Below, piece after piece: positions 8,395-17,144 of a stretch of DNA of 64,000 bases. Each line of letters opens with the position of its first letter. Within the stretch, counting starts at the first letter, position 1. The stretch covers positions 1 to 64,000 of the forward strand of contig NZ_LZIJ01000167.1 in NCBI RefSeq assembly GCF_001667115.1. The letters run 5' to 3'. The notes below the pieces were generated by a model. The model was not told where the DNA came from. It searched no databases and saw nothing but the letters and a program-made list of their open reading frames with translations. The DNA comes from Mycobacterium sp. 852002-51163_SCH5372311 (GTDB lineage: Bacteria > Actinomycetota > Actinomycetes > Mycobacteriales > Mycobacteriaceae). The position numbers were made by a program, and so were the translations under genes.

Positions 8395-11004
8395 TCAGCC
8401 GCCGCCCTTGAGGCGAATCTTCCAGCGCACGAAGGCCAGATACGCGACGCTGAGGAGTGCCAGCATTCCCATGTCGAACAACCACGCACTGGACGTGTGA
8501 TGCCAGTGCGAATCCTTGGGGACCTGCTTGACCATCGCCTCCAATTTGAGCAGGTCGACGGTGGAAGCTGACGTCGCGAAGCCCCACCGTGCCGGCGTGG
8601 CCCAGGCCATCTGGTCCAGCCCGACGCGGTTGGTGACGGGAATCATGCCGCCGGAGAACACCAGCTGCGACATGACGGCCACCACCAGCAGGGGCATGAT
8701 CTGCTCGCTGGTCTTCGCGATGGCCGACAATGCCAACCCGAGCATCGCCGAAGCGATGCAGGTGGCCGCGATGTCGACGAACAGCTCGAAGCTGGCCTTG
8801 CTCAGTACGACGGCCCCCTGCGTCGGGCCGGGCTTGCCCAACAGGGCGATGATGACCACGATCGCCGACTGAATGATCGCAAAAACGGTATAGATGCAGA
8901 CCTTGGCCAGCAGGTACGCCGTGGTAGACAAGCCAACCGCTTGTTCGCGCAGGAAGATTGCCCGCTCACCGATGAGGTCACGGATGGTCAGTGCGGTCCC
9001 CATGAAGACCGCGCCGACGTTGAGCAGCACCAGGATCTGCCCCGGCTCAGTGGGCGCGTTGCCGAGCGGGTCCGGCATCCCGAAGCCGACATTGCCGGGC
9101 ACCGACATCGCCAAGGCACCCATGATGAACGGCAATATCGCCAGGAAGGCGAAGTAGCCCCGATCGGCGAGGATCAGCCTCAGCTGCCGCCTCGCGATCG
9201 TGGAGAACTGGCGGAGCAGGCTGGTGTGCGCCGCCTCGCCCAGCTCGGCGGGTTCCTCGGTGGGCGGCGCCGGCGGCGGCGGACCGGTCTGCTCCAGGTA
9301 GCGAGCCTTGGCCCCATCCGGGTCGTCGGCGACCGTGCTGAAGATGTCGGCCCAGTTGGTCGTGCCCATGGACGGGCCGATCTCGCTGGGTGGTCCGCAG
9401 AACGCCGTCTTGCCGCCCGGAGCCAGCAGCAGCACCTGATCGCAGACGTCAAGGTAAGTCAGCGAATGGGTGACCACCAGCACCACCCGGCCGGCGTCGG
9501 CCAGCTGCCGCAACATGGTCATCACCTGCCGGTCAAGGGCGGGGTCCAGCCCGGATGTCGGCTCATCCAGGATCAGCAGCGACGGCCCGGTCAGCAATTC
9601 GAGCGCCACCGACGCGCGCTTGCGCTGACCGCCGGATAGCTTGTCGACCCGAGTCTCGAGGTGCTTGGTCATTTCGAGTTCCTCGAGGACCCGCGCCACC
9701 ACCTGTTCGCGATCTTTTTTGGTGGTGTCCGGTGGCAGCCGCAGCTCGGCGGCATACATCAAGGCTTGTCTCACGGTCAGCTGGCCATGCACCACGTCGT
9801 CCTGGGGCACCATGCCAATCCTGCTGCGCAACGAGGCGTATTCGGCGTGCACGTTGTGTCCCTCGAACGACACCGTGCCGCTGCTCGGATGCGTGTACCC
9901 GGCCACCAGCTTCGCGAAGGTCGACTTGCCGGCACCAGAGGGACCGATGACCGCGGTCAGCATGCCTGGCCGCGCGGCGACCGTGATGTTGTCCAGCAAC
10001 GTCTTGTTGCCGTCGATCGTCCACGTGATCGCCCGCACCTCCAGGCCGCCGGTGCGGCTCGCCAGCAAGCTCTCCTCACGACGGGCCAACGTGCCATTGG
10101 AAAAGACGAGGTCGATATTGCCGATGGTGACGACGTCGCCCTCTTGCAACAGCGCCGCGTAGATCCTGGTGCCGTTGACGAAGGTGCCGTTGATGCTGCG
10201 GTTGTCGCGGATCTCGGTGCCGTTGGGTGTCGGGATCAGGGTCGCGTGGTGCCGCGAGGCCAGTACTTCTGGGATGACGATGTCGTTGTCGTCGGACCGG
10301 CCTATCCTGAGGGCGCCTTGCGCCGCCCCGGCCACCGCGCTCCCTCTGCCCGGGCGCAGGACCCTCATCATCGACGTCGCGATGTTTGTGCCCTCACCGC
10401 CCGCGCGCCGGCCCGCGGGAACCGGGCGGCGCCGGGCGGGGGGATGATCGATCTGCGGCGCGGGCCCCGCTCCACCTGGATGACGCGGTTGCGGCCCGGT
10501 CGCCGGAGGTCGCGGCACCGGGCCCGAAGGGGGCCCGGCAGGCGGGGCGCCCCGGCGCTCGGGCGCTATCCGCGATGTGGGCGGATCCTGTTCCGGGCCG
10601 GGCCATGCCGCGGTGCCCGGCGCACCGCGGGGTCCGTTGGGCGGGTCGAATATCGGCATCGATGTCGTGTCTGGAGGACGTCCTGCCGAACCGCGATGGC
10701 GGCCCACCTCGAAGGTCAGCTCGGGCCCGTCCGGGTTGCCGATATTGATCCGCTGCCCGTCCTGGATGTCGACGGTGGGCACGCGACGGCTGTTGACGAA
10801 GAGCCCGTTGAGGCTGTCATTGTCGACGGCGATCCATCGGTCCTGGTCGTAGCGAACCAACAGGTGCACCCGGGAGATCGATGGATCCACAACGCGAAGG
10901 TCTGCCCGCAAATCCCGCCCGATGGCTACGTCGTTGCCCGCCGCGAAAGTGCGCTCGGCTCCGTCATAGCGGATGGTCAACACGGGGGGGTTTGATCGGC
11001 TCAT
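8395..11004 (-). CDS. Double-FHA ABC exporter (ATPase plus permease), Rv1747 homologue
   Basis: 869 residues, close to M. tuberculosis Rv1747. Order: FHA1 (GRDLRADLRVVDPSISRVHLL), a Pro-rich linker, FHA2 (IGRSDDNDIVIPEVLASRHHATL), an ABC ATPase (Walker A GPSGAGKS, signature LSGGQ, Walker B LLILDEPTSG), and an ABC2-type permease with about six membrane helices. In Rv1747 the FHA domains bind phosphothreonines placed by PknF, and linker Thr residues are substrates. The linker here keeps the equivalent-looking DTTSM and ATSMM stretches. Rv1747 is known to affect export of cell-wall lipid and growth in the host. ATG 11004 starts the conserved sequence. The PknF-like kinases upstream on the same strand are its likely partners. 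Confidence 0.95.
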   Translation of the reverse strand: MSRSNPPVLTIRYDGAERTFAAGNDVAIGRDLRADLRVVDPSISRVHLLVRYDQDRWIAVDNDSLNGLFVNSRRVPTVDIQDGQRINIGNPDGPELTFEVGRHRGSAGRPPDTTSMPIFDPPNGPRGAPGTAAWPGPEQDPPTSRIAPERRGAPPAGPPSGPVPRPPATGPQPRHPGGAGPAPQIDHPPARRRPVPAGRRAGGEGTNIATSMMRVLRPGRGSAVAGAAQGALRIGRSDDNDIVIPEVLASRHHATLIPTPNGTEIRDNRSINGTFVNGTRIYAALLQEGDVVTIGNIDLVFSNGTLARREESLLASRTGGLEVRAITWTIDGNKTLLDNITVAARPGMLTAVIGPSGAGKSTFAKLVAGYTHPSSGTVSFEGHNVHAEYASLRSRIGMVPQDDVVHGQLTVRQALMYAAELRLPPDTTKKDREQVVARVLEELEMTKHLETRVDKLSGGQRKRASVALELLTGPSLLILDEPTSGLDPALDRQVMTMLRQLADAGRVVLVVTHSLTYLDVCDQVLLLAPGGKTAFCGPPSEIGPSMGTTNWADIFSTVADDPDGAKARYLEQTGPPPPAPPTEEPAELGEAAHTSLLRQFSTIARRQLRLILADRGYFAFLAILPFIMGALAMSVPGNVGFGMPDPLGNAPTEPGQILVLLNVGAVFMGTALTIRDLIGERAIFLREQAVGLSTTAYLLAKVCIYTVFAIIQSAIVVIIALLGKPGPTQGAVVLSKASFELFVDIAATCIASAMLGLALSAIAKTSEQIMPLLVVAVMSQLVFSGGMIPVTNRVGLDQMAWATPARWGFATSASTVDLLKLEAMVKQVPKDSHWHHTSSAWLFDMGMLALLSVAYLAFVRWKIRLKGGG

Positions 11005-11158
11005 GAGCACCACCTGCATCGGGGGCACATCCAAAAGGTCGACAATCGCTTGTCAGTCCCTCCGAAGTGTGCCCGGGGGTCCCTCCTTCGGCCGATCATG
11101 ACACTTCGACTGGTGGCTGCGTCGCAAACTGGTATTATCAATTTGTGGGCTTTACCCC

Positions 11159-11178
11159 TAATGGGCATGACCCGATTA
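11159..11178. promoter_or_regulatory. Imperfect inverted repeat upstream of the AbrB-like gene
   Basis: TAATGGGCATGACCCGATTA has TAAT/ATTA ends and GGG/CCC inner arms. It lies 53 bases before the AbrB-like start and shares the CCCGATT core with the perfect palindrome at 12571-12589. A role as operator is inference. Confidence 0.35.
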
Positions 11179-11231
11179 CCCGAGGATTGCGCCGTTGGAT
11201 ACCATAGAGCCCGTTGCGAGAGAGGTGCATC

Positions 11232-11498
11232 ATGAGCGGTTCGAACCGCTTCGTCGGAGAGGTAGAAGTTGACCCCCGGCGTCGGATTTCCCTGGGTAAG
11301 GCCGGAAAACCCAGTCACAAGCGGTACCGGGTGGAGGAAGACGAAATGGGTGTACTGACTCTCACGCCGGTGGTCAGCGTGCCCGTCACCCTGATCGCCG
11401 ATCGTCTTCGGCGGGCAGTCGAATTGGCGGATTCCGGGAAGCTCGTCCCCCGCCCCGAGAAGTCGAAACGAGCCACCGCCCAAAGGGCAGCTCGGTAG
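11232..11498 (+). CDS. AbrB/MazE-like small DNA-binding protein (possible antitoxin)
   Basis: 88 residues. EVEVDPRRRISLGKAG followed by YRVEEDEMGVLTLTPVVSVPV resembles a swapped-hairpin AbrB half-domain. A charged helix (LIADRLRRAVELADSGKL) follows, as in antitoxins of that fold. ATG 11232 has GAGAGAGG eight bases upstream; the frame from 11214 adds six residues. The cyclase-like gene begins three bases after its stop, suggesting one transcript. The fold call is by pattern only. It could be an antitoxin or a local regulator of the CCCGATT-containing sites on either side. Confidence 0.5.
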   Translation: MSGSNRFVGEVEVDPRRRISLGKAGKPSHKRYRVEEDEMGVLTLTPVVSVPVTLIADRLRRAVELADSGKLVPRPEKSKRATAQRAAR

Positions 11499-11501
11499 CG
11501 G

Positions 11502-12278
11502 GTGGACGACGCGGGCCTACGCGCAACTCTTCAAGAGGACCGGCAATTGCCTGCGCCAGGTCGTCGGCTGACGAGAACCGGCCGAAGGTACCGCCTCTCC
11601 GCGGTCGGATTTGTCGACACTCTTGGAGCCAAGGCTTTCGCCGAGAACGAGGTGTTCATGAATGCGGTCGCCTTCATGGTCGATCGGCAGGAACAGATCA
11701 ACCTCACTCGGCCAGCGGCGAATCCGCTACGCACGTCGTATTTCTCGGACAATATCGGAGCGTCGATTGTCATCGACGGGCTGGACGACGAGCAGCGGCA
11801 ACGAGCCGTCTGTCAGGTGTTGCGACTTCTCGCCGGCATCCAGCTGTCTTATCTGCTGGAATTTTCGATCCTGTGCCGTGGCGGCGTCGCCATCGGCCAG
11901 TGTTTTCACGGCAAGAATGTGTTATTCGGCCCTGCGCTGGTCGAAGCGTATCTGCTGGAACAAACTGCCAGCTGTCCCCGGATAGCCCTTTCGGCCGAAG
12001 CGGCACGGCTTGCCGACGGTGATGTCGTACCGTTGCTGGCACCCGAGCCGCTGTTCGACCGCGTCGGCGAGCCAGTGGGTACGGCGCAGTCCATCGACTT
12101 CATGGCGGCGGAATTGCCGCCGGCGGGGCCGGCACGTTCGACGTACATCGCCGGTTTGGCGGATGCAATTGCAAGAGGAGTCCACGAGTCGGCTGACTGC
12201 GGCACCGATGTTCTTTCCAAATGGCGATGGACTTTGCGCCGGCTGGAAGTGCTGAAGTGCGAAGTCGACGTGGGGTGA
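11502..12278 (+). CDS. Divergent class III cyclase-like protein
   Basis: 258 residues from GTG 11502; the ribosome site is weak and a later start is possible. GFVDTLGAK and YFSDNIG occupy the places of the two metal-binding Asp segments of class III cyclases. RGGVAIGQCFHGKNVLFGPALVEAYLLEQ matches the cyclase strand-helix block, but the transition-state Asn/Arg (usually VN.AAR) are absent. Such short stand-alone domains occur in accessory genome regions and their activity is generally untested. It lies three bases after the AbrB-like gene and converges on the RelE-like gene with six bases between. Enzyme or degenerate nucleotide-binding fold cannot be decided from sequence. Confidence 0.5.
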   Translation: MDDAGLRATLQEDRQLPAPGRRLTRTGRRYRLSAVGFVDTLGAKAFAENEVFMNAVAFMVDRQEQINLTRPAANPLRTSYFSDNIGASIVIDGLDDEQRQRAVCQVLRLLAGIQLSYLLEFSILCRGGVAIGQCFHGKNVLFGPALVEAYLLEQTASCPRIALSAEAARLADGDVVPLLAPEPLFDRVGEPVGTAQSIDFMAAELPPAGPARSTYIAGLADAIARGVHESADCGTDVLSKWRWTLRRLEVLKCEVDVG

Positions 12279-12284
12279 TTCCCG

Positions 12285-12566
12285 CTAATCGTCGAAGAGA
12301 AAATCGAGGATTATCGGGCCTCGCCGGGTATCGAGTGACCAGTAGATCCACAGACTTGGCGCGCCCAACTCGATGAGCGTGCGCCGGACGGATCGCGTGA
12401 CGCCCGGCAAGCGGACTTCCTGAGCCTTTTCCCAAGCCGCGGCGGGATCGTCCTCGATTTCGTCGAGCAATTCGATGGCGCGCAGCACTGGGCTTTGCCG
12501 GCGGTGCGGTTCAAAGAGGGCATCCCAGGACTCTTTGGCCAGCTCCGTCCACCACATCCGCGGCAT
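12285..12566 (-). CDS. Small RelE/ParE-like protein (possible toxin)
   Basis: 93 residues. The outline is an N-terminal helix pair, VRLPGVTRSVRRTLIEL, then SLWIYWSLDTRRGPIILDFLFDD. An Arg-rich strand followed by two hydrophobic strands is reminiscent of RelE/HigB-type toxins, although no catalytic residue set can be assigned. A perfect palindrome ends 23 bases upstream of its start, as expected for a self-regulated toxin gene. No antitoxin gene is adjacent on its own strand; the AbrB-like protein of the neighbouring opposite-strand unit is a candidate partner. Product assignment is tentative. Confidence 0.4.
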   Translation of the reverse strand: MPRMWWTELAKESWDALFEPHRRQSPVLRAIELLDEIEDDPAAAWEKAQEVRLPGVTRSVRRTLIELGAPSLWIYWSLDTRRGPIILDFLFDD

Positions 12567-12570
12567 GGTA

Positions 12571-12589
12571 CCCCAATACCCGATTGGGG
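12571..12589. promoter_or_regulatory. Perfect palindrome 5' of the RelE-like gene
   Basis: CCCCAAT-ACCCG-ATTGGGG has seven-base perfect arms and a five-base spacer. It starts five bases from the RelE-like ATG and 69 bases before the acyl-CoA synthetase, so it could regulate either or both. It shares CCCGATT with the repeat at 11159-11178. Confidence 0.5.
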
Positions 12590-12657
12590 CTTGGGTTTAC
12601 AGCTCGGGTAGCCGCGCGGGTTCATGACATGTTGGACTTTCTTGACTTCCCCTTCGA

Positions 12658-14145
12658 ATGGACCGCACGTTGAATCTGTTTACGGTGCTCGACCAGGCCG
12701 CTGCGCGCTTTCCCGATCGCGGTGCCCTCTACCACGGGGAACGCCGCCTGTGTACCTGGCAAGAGCTGCGGGACCGCGCGCTGCGCATCGCAGCGGGGAT
12801 CCGTCAACGTCACCCCGCGGGCGCGCGAATTGCCGTCGCCAGCGAAAACCGTCCCGAGATCGTGGAGTTGATGTTCGCCGTCTGGGCAGCCGAGTGTGTG
12901 CTGGTCCCGGTCAATTACAAACTCCATCCCAGAGAGATGACGCAAATCATTGACGACGCGGGCGTGTCACGGGTGTTTGCTTCGCGCAAGATCGCTTCCG
13001 GGTTGGCCGGCACCACCGATGTTCCGATCGAAACGCTTGACGCAGAAGACTTTTCGCGATGGCGTGCAGCAGCTCCCTTCGTTGCGCCACCCACCGATTC
13101 AGCCGCCCTGGCGTGGCTGTTCTATACCAGCGGAACGACCGGGCGCTCGAAAGGCGCCATGCTGTCGCATCGCAGCCTGACCGCGATGACGGTCGCTCAC
13201 CTCGCCGATATCGACGACCCCGACGAGGAATGCAGCCTCATCCATGCGGCTCCGATGTCGCACGGGTCCGGGCTGTACGTCTTGCCCTATGTGTTGCGCG
13301 GTGCCCGACAGGTGGTGCCGGCGTCGGGTGCGTTCGATCCCGACGAGTTCCTCGATCTGTGCGGACACCACCCCGGCTCAAGCTCGTTCCTCGCGCCGAC
13401 CATGGTGCAGCGGCTCGTCGAGACGGGCCGAAGTCGTCCTGCCAATCTGCGCACCATCGTCTACGGGGGCGGGCCAATGTATGTCGAGAGCCTCAAGAAG
13501 GCGATGGCAGCGTTCGGTCCGGTGTTCGCGCAGATCTACGGCCAGGGCGAGTCGCCGATGACCATCACCGGTTTGCGCCGTGGCGACCACGAGACGGCTG
13601 ACGACTCGATTCTCGGTTCTGTCGGCTACGCCCGGTCTGGCATGGAAGTTGCGGTGCTGCGCGCGGACGGAGGGCCGGCGGGCGTCAGCGAGGTGGGCGA
13701 AATCGTCTGCCGCGGAGACGCTCTCATGTCCGGCTACTGGAACAACCCGGCGGCCACCCGCGAGACGCTGAAGAACGGCTGGATGTACACCGGCGACTTG
13801 GGGTCATTCGACGCGCGCGGCTACCTCACTCTGCGCGACCGCTCGAAGGACGTCGTGATCAGCGGCGGGAGCAACATCTACCCGCGCGAGGTCGAGGAAG
13901 CGCTGCTCGAGCATTCCGGCGTGACGGAAGCCTGCGTGGTCGGTAGCCCCGATCCCGAATGGGGCGAGGTGGTGGTGGCGTTCATCGTCGGATCGGCAGT
14001 TGCCGGCGAACTGGACGCACACATGCTGGAACGCATCGCGCGGTTCAAGCGGCCCAAACGCTACGTGTTCGTTGACGAGCTGCCGAAGAACAGCTACGGC
14101 AAGGTTTTGAAGCGCGAACTACGAAATCGGTTGACGAACTGCTGA
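12658..14145 (+). CDS. Acyl-CoA synthetase / AMP-dependent ligase (FadD-like)
   Basis: 495 residues, normal for the ANL superfamily. The adenylate-binding P-loop reads YTSGTTGRSKGAML. IYGQGESPMTITG is the A5 motif and GWMYTGDLGSFDARGYLTLRDRSKDVVISGGSNIYPREVE covers A7-A8. The C-terminal catalytic Lys lies in KNSYGKVLKREL. It should activate a carboxylic acid to its CoA thioester through an acyl-adenylate. ATG 12658 begins the conserved sequence but has no clear ribosome site. Its nearest metabolic neighbours are the amidohydrolase-fold protein and a CoA transferase. The acid substrate is unknown. Confidence 0.93.
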   Translation: MDRTLNLFTVLDQAAARFPDRGALYHGERRLCTWQELRDRALRIAAGIRQRHPAGARIAVASENRPEIVELMFAVWAAECVLVPVNYKLHPREMTQIIDDAGVSRVFASRKIASGLAGTTDVPIETLDAEDFSRWRAAAPFVAPPTDSAALAWLFYTSGTTGRSKGAMLSHRSLTAMTVAHLADIDDPDEECSLIHAAPMSHGSGLYVLPYVLRGARQVVPASGAFDPDEFLDLCGHHPGSSSFLAPTMVQRLVETGRSRPANLRTIVYGGGPMYVESLKKAMAAFGPVFAQIYGQGESPMTITGLRRGDHETADDSILGSVGYARSGMEVAVLRADGGPAGVSEVGEIVCRGDALMSGYWNNPAATRETLKNGWMYTGDLGSFDARGYLTLRDRSKDVVISGGSNIYPREVEEALLEHSGVTEACVVGSPDPEWGEVVVAFIVGSAVAGELDAHMLERIARFKRPKRYVFVDELPKNSYGKVLKRELRNRLTNC

Positions 14146-14196
14146 GTCACACCGGCCACTCAGGTACCAAAAAGGTTGGCATGTTTACGGTCTCAA

Positions 14197-14222
14197 ATTT
14201 GATAGCGCCGGCGCTATCAAAT
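14197..14222. repeat. 26-bp perfect palindrome in a convergent intergenic gap
   Basis: ATTTGATAGCGCC is followed directly by its exact reverse complement. It lies between the convergent acyl-CoA synthetase and amidohydrolase genes. There is no T-tract after it, so a classical terminator is not obvious. The arm GATAGCGC is also present upstream of the Mce operon (57982). It may be a TetR-type operator or a hairpin. Confidence 0.6.
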
Positions 14223-14287
14223 CCAAAGCTCAATATTCGACGCGCACAGTGACACAAGTGACTGATGTGACTAGAGGCCAATGAGCA

Positions 14288-15205
14288 CTAGCTTTCCCCA
14301 AGTAGCCGAGCGGCGTTGCGCCACAACCAATCCTCCAGGACGTCCCGCTGCATCGGCAGCGCGCGCATCTCGTCGCACAATTCCGCGTACGGGCGGTTGA
14401 TCAGAAACGCGCCGGTGCCGTAGACGATCTTGTCGCGGATGGTCGTTTGTCCGAAACGCATCAGCGCGTCCCATCCGGCCCCGGGCGCACTGAAGTACTT
14501 GGGCCGGTGAGCGGCCAATTCGAGGTAGACATTGGGGTGTTTCCACGCGACCAGACATCCCTCCAGCACCCACGGATAACCCCCGTGGCTCATCAGGATC
14601 GTCAGTTCGGGGAAACGACAGGCGACTTCGTCGATGTGGCGAGGATGCCCGAGGTCGCTGGGCCGCGTCCGGGTCCAGTTGGCAGAGGTGTGGATAGACA
14701 GGGGCACACCGAGTTCGACACATTTGGCATAGAAGGGCACGTAGGCAGGGTCGGTGGCAGGACGTCCAATCATGAAGGGCCGCAAGCTGAGCCCGCGAAA
14801 CCCGTGGTCAACCACCCAGCGCTCGAACTCGTCGAGACCCGTATTGCCTGCCATGATGTCCGCGCCGGCGAAGGGGATGAACCGGTCCGGGTGACGAGCC
14901 GCAAGGGCGGCCACTGGAGCGTTGTTGACGAAAGTGACACCACACGTCGACTTTTCGTCAAAACCGGTGATCAGGCTGCGGGTAATGCCGGCAGCATCGA
15001 GGGACTCCAGTATTTGGTCGTCGGTCCACCGGCGTGACTCCACATAGTCGCTGAACTGCTCGGCGCTAACCGTTGTCTTGGTAAAGACTTCAAAGTACGA
15101 CAGCAGCTCGGAAGGAAACCCGGCCCGAAGGTCGTCGATGACCTCGGCAGAGGGAACGAACGGCGCCCACATGTCAATGACGGGGACGCGTGCCACGGCG
15201 GTCAT
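14288..15205 (-). CDS. Amidohydrolase-2 (ACMSD-like) family protein with altered metal site
   Basis: 305 residues. The TIM-barrel amidohydrolase pattern is clear: GFRGLSLRPF, VPLSIHTS (His 172), FPELTILMSHGGYPW (His 207), NVYLELA and KIVYGTGAF. However, the N-terminal HxH metal motif is replaced by IDMWAPF, and the catalytic Asp of the usual GTD motif is Gly 265. Only the two middle histidines remain. It may be a non-hydrolytic relative, a decarboxylase with changed metal chemistry, or inactive. It is last in a minus-strand run after the three kinase genes (57 bases) and could be co-transcribed with them. Confidence 0.85.
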   Translation of the reverse strand: MTAVARVPVIDMWAPFVPSAEVIDDLRAGFPSELLSYFEVFTKTTVSAEQFSDYVESRRWTDDQILESLDAAGITRSLITGFDEKSTCGVTFVNNAPVAALAARHPDRFIPFAGADIMAGNTGLDEFERWVVDHGFRGLSLRPFMIGRPATDPAYVPFYAKCVELGVPLSIHTSANWTRTRPSDLGHPRHIDEVACRFPELTILMSHGGYPWVLEGCLVAWKHPNVYLELAAHRPKYFSAPGAGWDALMRFGQTTIRDKIVYGTGAFLINRPYAELCDEMRALPMQRDVLEDWLWRNAARLLGES

Positions 15206-15262
15206 GACGTTGGCCGGGGGCCGACGGGAAACTCGGGGCTCATCGCTGCTGCACTTCCTGCG

Positions 15263-17098
15263 CTAGTCTCCTGTGCGCGTGTAGGTTTCGTTGAAGTCCA
15301 GGCTCATTGCGCAATTCCCGGTCTGTTCATGGTGGCCGTGACCGCTGAGCCGAGTGATGGGGTTCTGCGGAGGTTGCGGCATCGGAAGCTGCGCAGAGGT
15401 TTTCACGTGGAGGTCGTGACAGCCGGTGAACTCCTCGGGATGCTGGATGTCGAGAATCCAGTTCCCGCCGCTGAATACCAGCGGCGTGTCAGAGGTGAGC
15501 GAGTGGAAATAGCTCATGCACCGATCGCCGGTGCGTAAACAATCGGTGACGACGGACTGGTTTTCCTGTTGTGGCGCAAGCCTGCTCGAGAAAGTTCGGG
15601 CGATGTGGTAGCGACCGTGCAGCGCTTCGGCCGGCGACACCACCCGCGGGGCTAGCGAGGACGGGTCGGGAAGGCCGTTGACGTCGACGTCTCCGACGCG
15701 CGTGAAGGTCACCGAGCGCTTTTGATTGCACGCATTGGCGGCCGCGCCGCGGTACTCCCCAGTCAGAGTGCCGTCGGCACCTGGTTGCAGAGTGATCACC
15801 TCCCAGATTTCAGCCGCCATGCCGCGACACTGATTTGGGTCGAGCGTCACGGCCACCCAACGCCCGTCGACCTGGTCGAACACCGAGGACGACGCAAGGC
15901 TGGCTCCGCCGGTCAGCATCGACGCCGTCGCGACACACCCAGTGGAGCGACATACCGAGCGGACCGCATAAGTCGCCGACATCGGACCCGAGCCCGGGCC
16001 CGGCTTGCCGTCCAGAGTGGTGCCCTCGCCGAGCTGTACCTGGTAAACGCCGGTGAAGGGGCCGTTGTTGACCGCGGTCGACGGGCTTGGCGGTGCGCCT
16101 GCAGGCGCACCGATAGCACCCGGGTTGTGCTTGTGGGTCAACTTGACCGCCGCGAAAACACCGCCCGCGATCAGCAACGCGACGGCGCCCAGTACACCGA
16201 TCAACAGACGTCTCCGCTTGCCCGACGGCGCCTCCGAGTTTGGCACCGCGCTTCCTGAGGCGTTAAGAAACCGGTTCAACTGATCAGTGAATTCCTGACA
16301 ACTGCCAAACCGGTCGGACGGCTCCTTGGCCATGGCTGTGGCGAATACCGGGTCCAGCGCGGCCAAGTCGGGCCGAGCCGCACCGATCGACGGCGGCGGA
16401 GCGCTGACATGCCGGGCGATCACTACAGCGGGATTGGACTCGCCGTACGGCGGCTTGCCGGTCAGCAGATGAAATGCCGTGCACGCCAGCGCATATTGAT
16501 CGGTGCGCGCATCGACCCGTTCGCCCTTCAGCTGCTCGGGCGCGGCGTAGGCGACCGTGCCCAATGTCATGTTGGTCGCCGTCAGACCCGCCGCGTCATC
16601 CATGTGCCGCGCGATACCGAAGTCAGCCAAGTAAACCTGTCGCCCCAGCCCCTCGCAATCGGACAATAAGATGTTGGCCGGCTTGACATCACGATGCAGC
16701 AGCCCTCGATTGTGTGCGTAGTCCAGCGCCGAACCAACCGCGGCGACAATCGGCACCAGCTCGCCCGGCGGCATCCCGCCCGGATAGTGCTCATGCAGCA
16801 GCCGTGCCGCATCCGTGCCGTCAACGTAGTCCATGGAAATCCAGAACTGTCCGTCCTCTTCGCCGCGGTCGTGAATTCGGACGATGTGCGGATGAGTGAG
16901 TGCCGCCGCCACCTCGGCCTCACGCATGAACCGGGCCCGGAATTCCGGATCAACGGTCAGGTTCGGCGGTAGTACCTTCAGCGCGTCCTCACGCCGCAAC
17001 CGCGGATGCGAAGCCAGATACACCGCGCCCATCCCACCCGTACCCAACACCCGCAGGATCGTGTAACCGGCGAACACCTGACCAACCTCGAGCGGCAT
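15263..17098 (-). CDS. PknF-like receptor Ser/Thr kinase 1 of 3
   Basis: 611 residues. The kinase domain at about 8-270 is complete: GTGGMGAVYL loop, Lys 41, HRDVKPAN at 135-142, DFG at 159-161, and YAAPEQL. One membrane helix lies at about 298-318. The outer domain of about 290 residues has eight Cys, in VRSVCRSTGCVATA, NQCRG, NACNQ, DCLRTGDRCMSYF, GCHDL and NCAMS, and ends in TRTGD. Start: ATG 17098 matches MPLEVGQVFAGYT in the sister kinases; the longer frame to 17221 runs into the upstream gene and is rejected. The intracellular part is closest in pattern to PknF, known to phosphorylate Rv1747. The outer ligand is unknown. Confidence 0.93.
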   Translation of the reverse strand: MPLEVGQVFAGYTILRVLGTGGMGAVYLASHPRLRREDALKVLPPNLTVDPEFRARFMREAEVAAALTHPHIVRIHDRGEEDGQFWISMDYVDGTDAARLLHEHYPGGMPPGELVPIVAAVGSALDYAHNRGLLHRDVKPANILLSDCEGLGRQVYLADFGIARHMDDAAGLTATNMTLGTVAYAAPEQLKGERVDARTDQYALACTAFHLLTGKPPYGESNPAVVIARHVSAPPPSIGAARPDLAALDPVFATAMAKEPSDRFGSCQEFTDQLNRFLNASGSAVPNSEAPSGKRRRLLIGVLGAVALLIAGGVFAAVKLTHKHNPGAIGAPAGAPPSPSTAVNNGPFTGVYQVQLGEGTTLDGKPGPGSGPMSATYAVRSVCRSTGCVATASMLTGGASLASSSVFDQVDGRWVAVTLDPNQCRGMAAEIWEVITLQPGADGTLTGEYRGAAANACNQKRSVTFTRVGDVDVNGLPDPSSLAPRVVSPAEALHGRYHIARTFSSRLAPQQENQSVVTDCLRTGDRCMSYFHSLTSDTPLVFSGGNWILDIQHPEEFTGCHDLHVKTSAQLPMPQPPQNPITRLSGHGHHEQTGNCAMSLDFNETYTRTGD

Positions 17099-17144
17099 TG
17101 CCAAATCGTAGAGCTTGTCGTTTCCGGTCGCGGCCGAATTGGGG

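Noticed and set aside
9661..10995. 444-codon plus-strand frame opposite the FHA-ABC exporter
   Set aside because: Antisense shadow; the minus strand encodes intact FHA, ABC and permease motifs.
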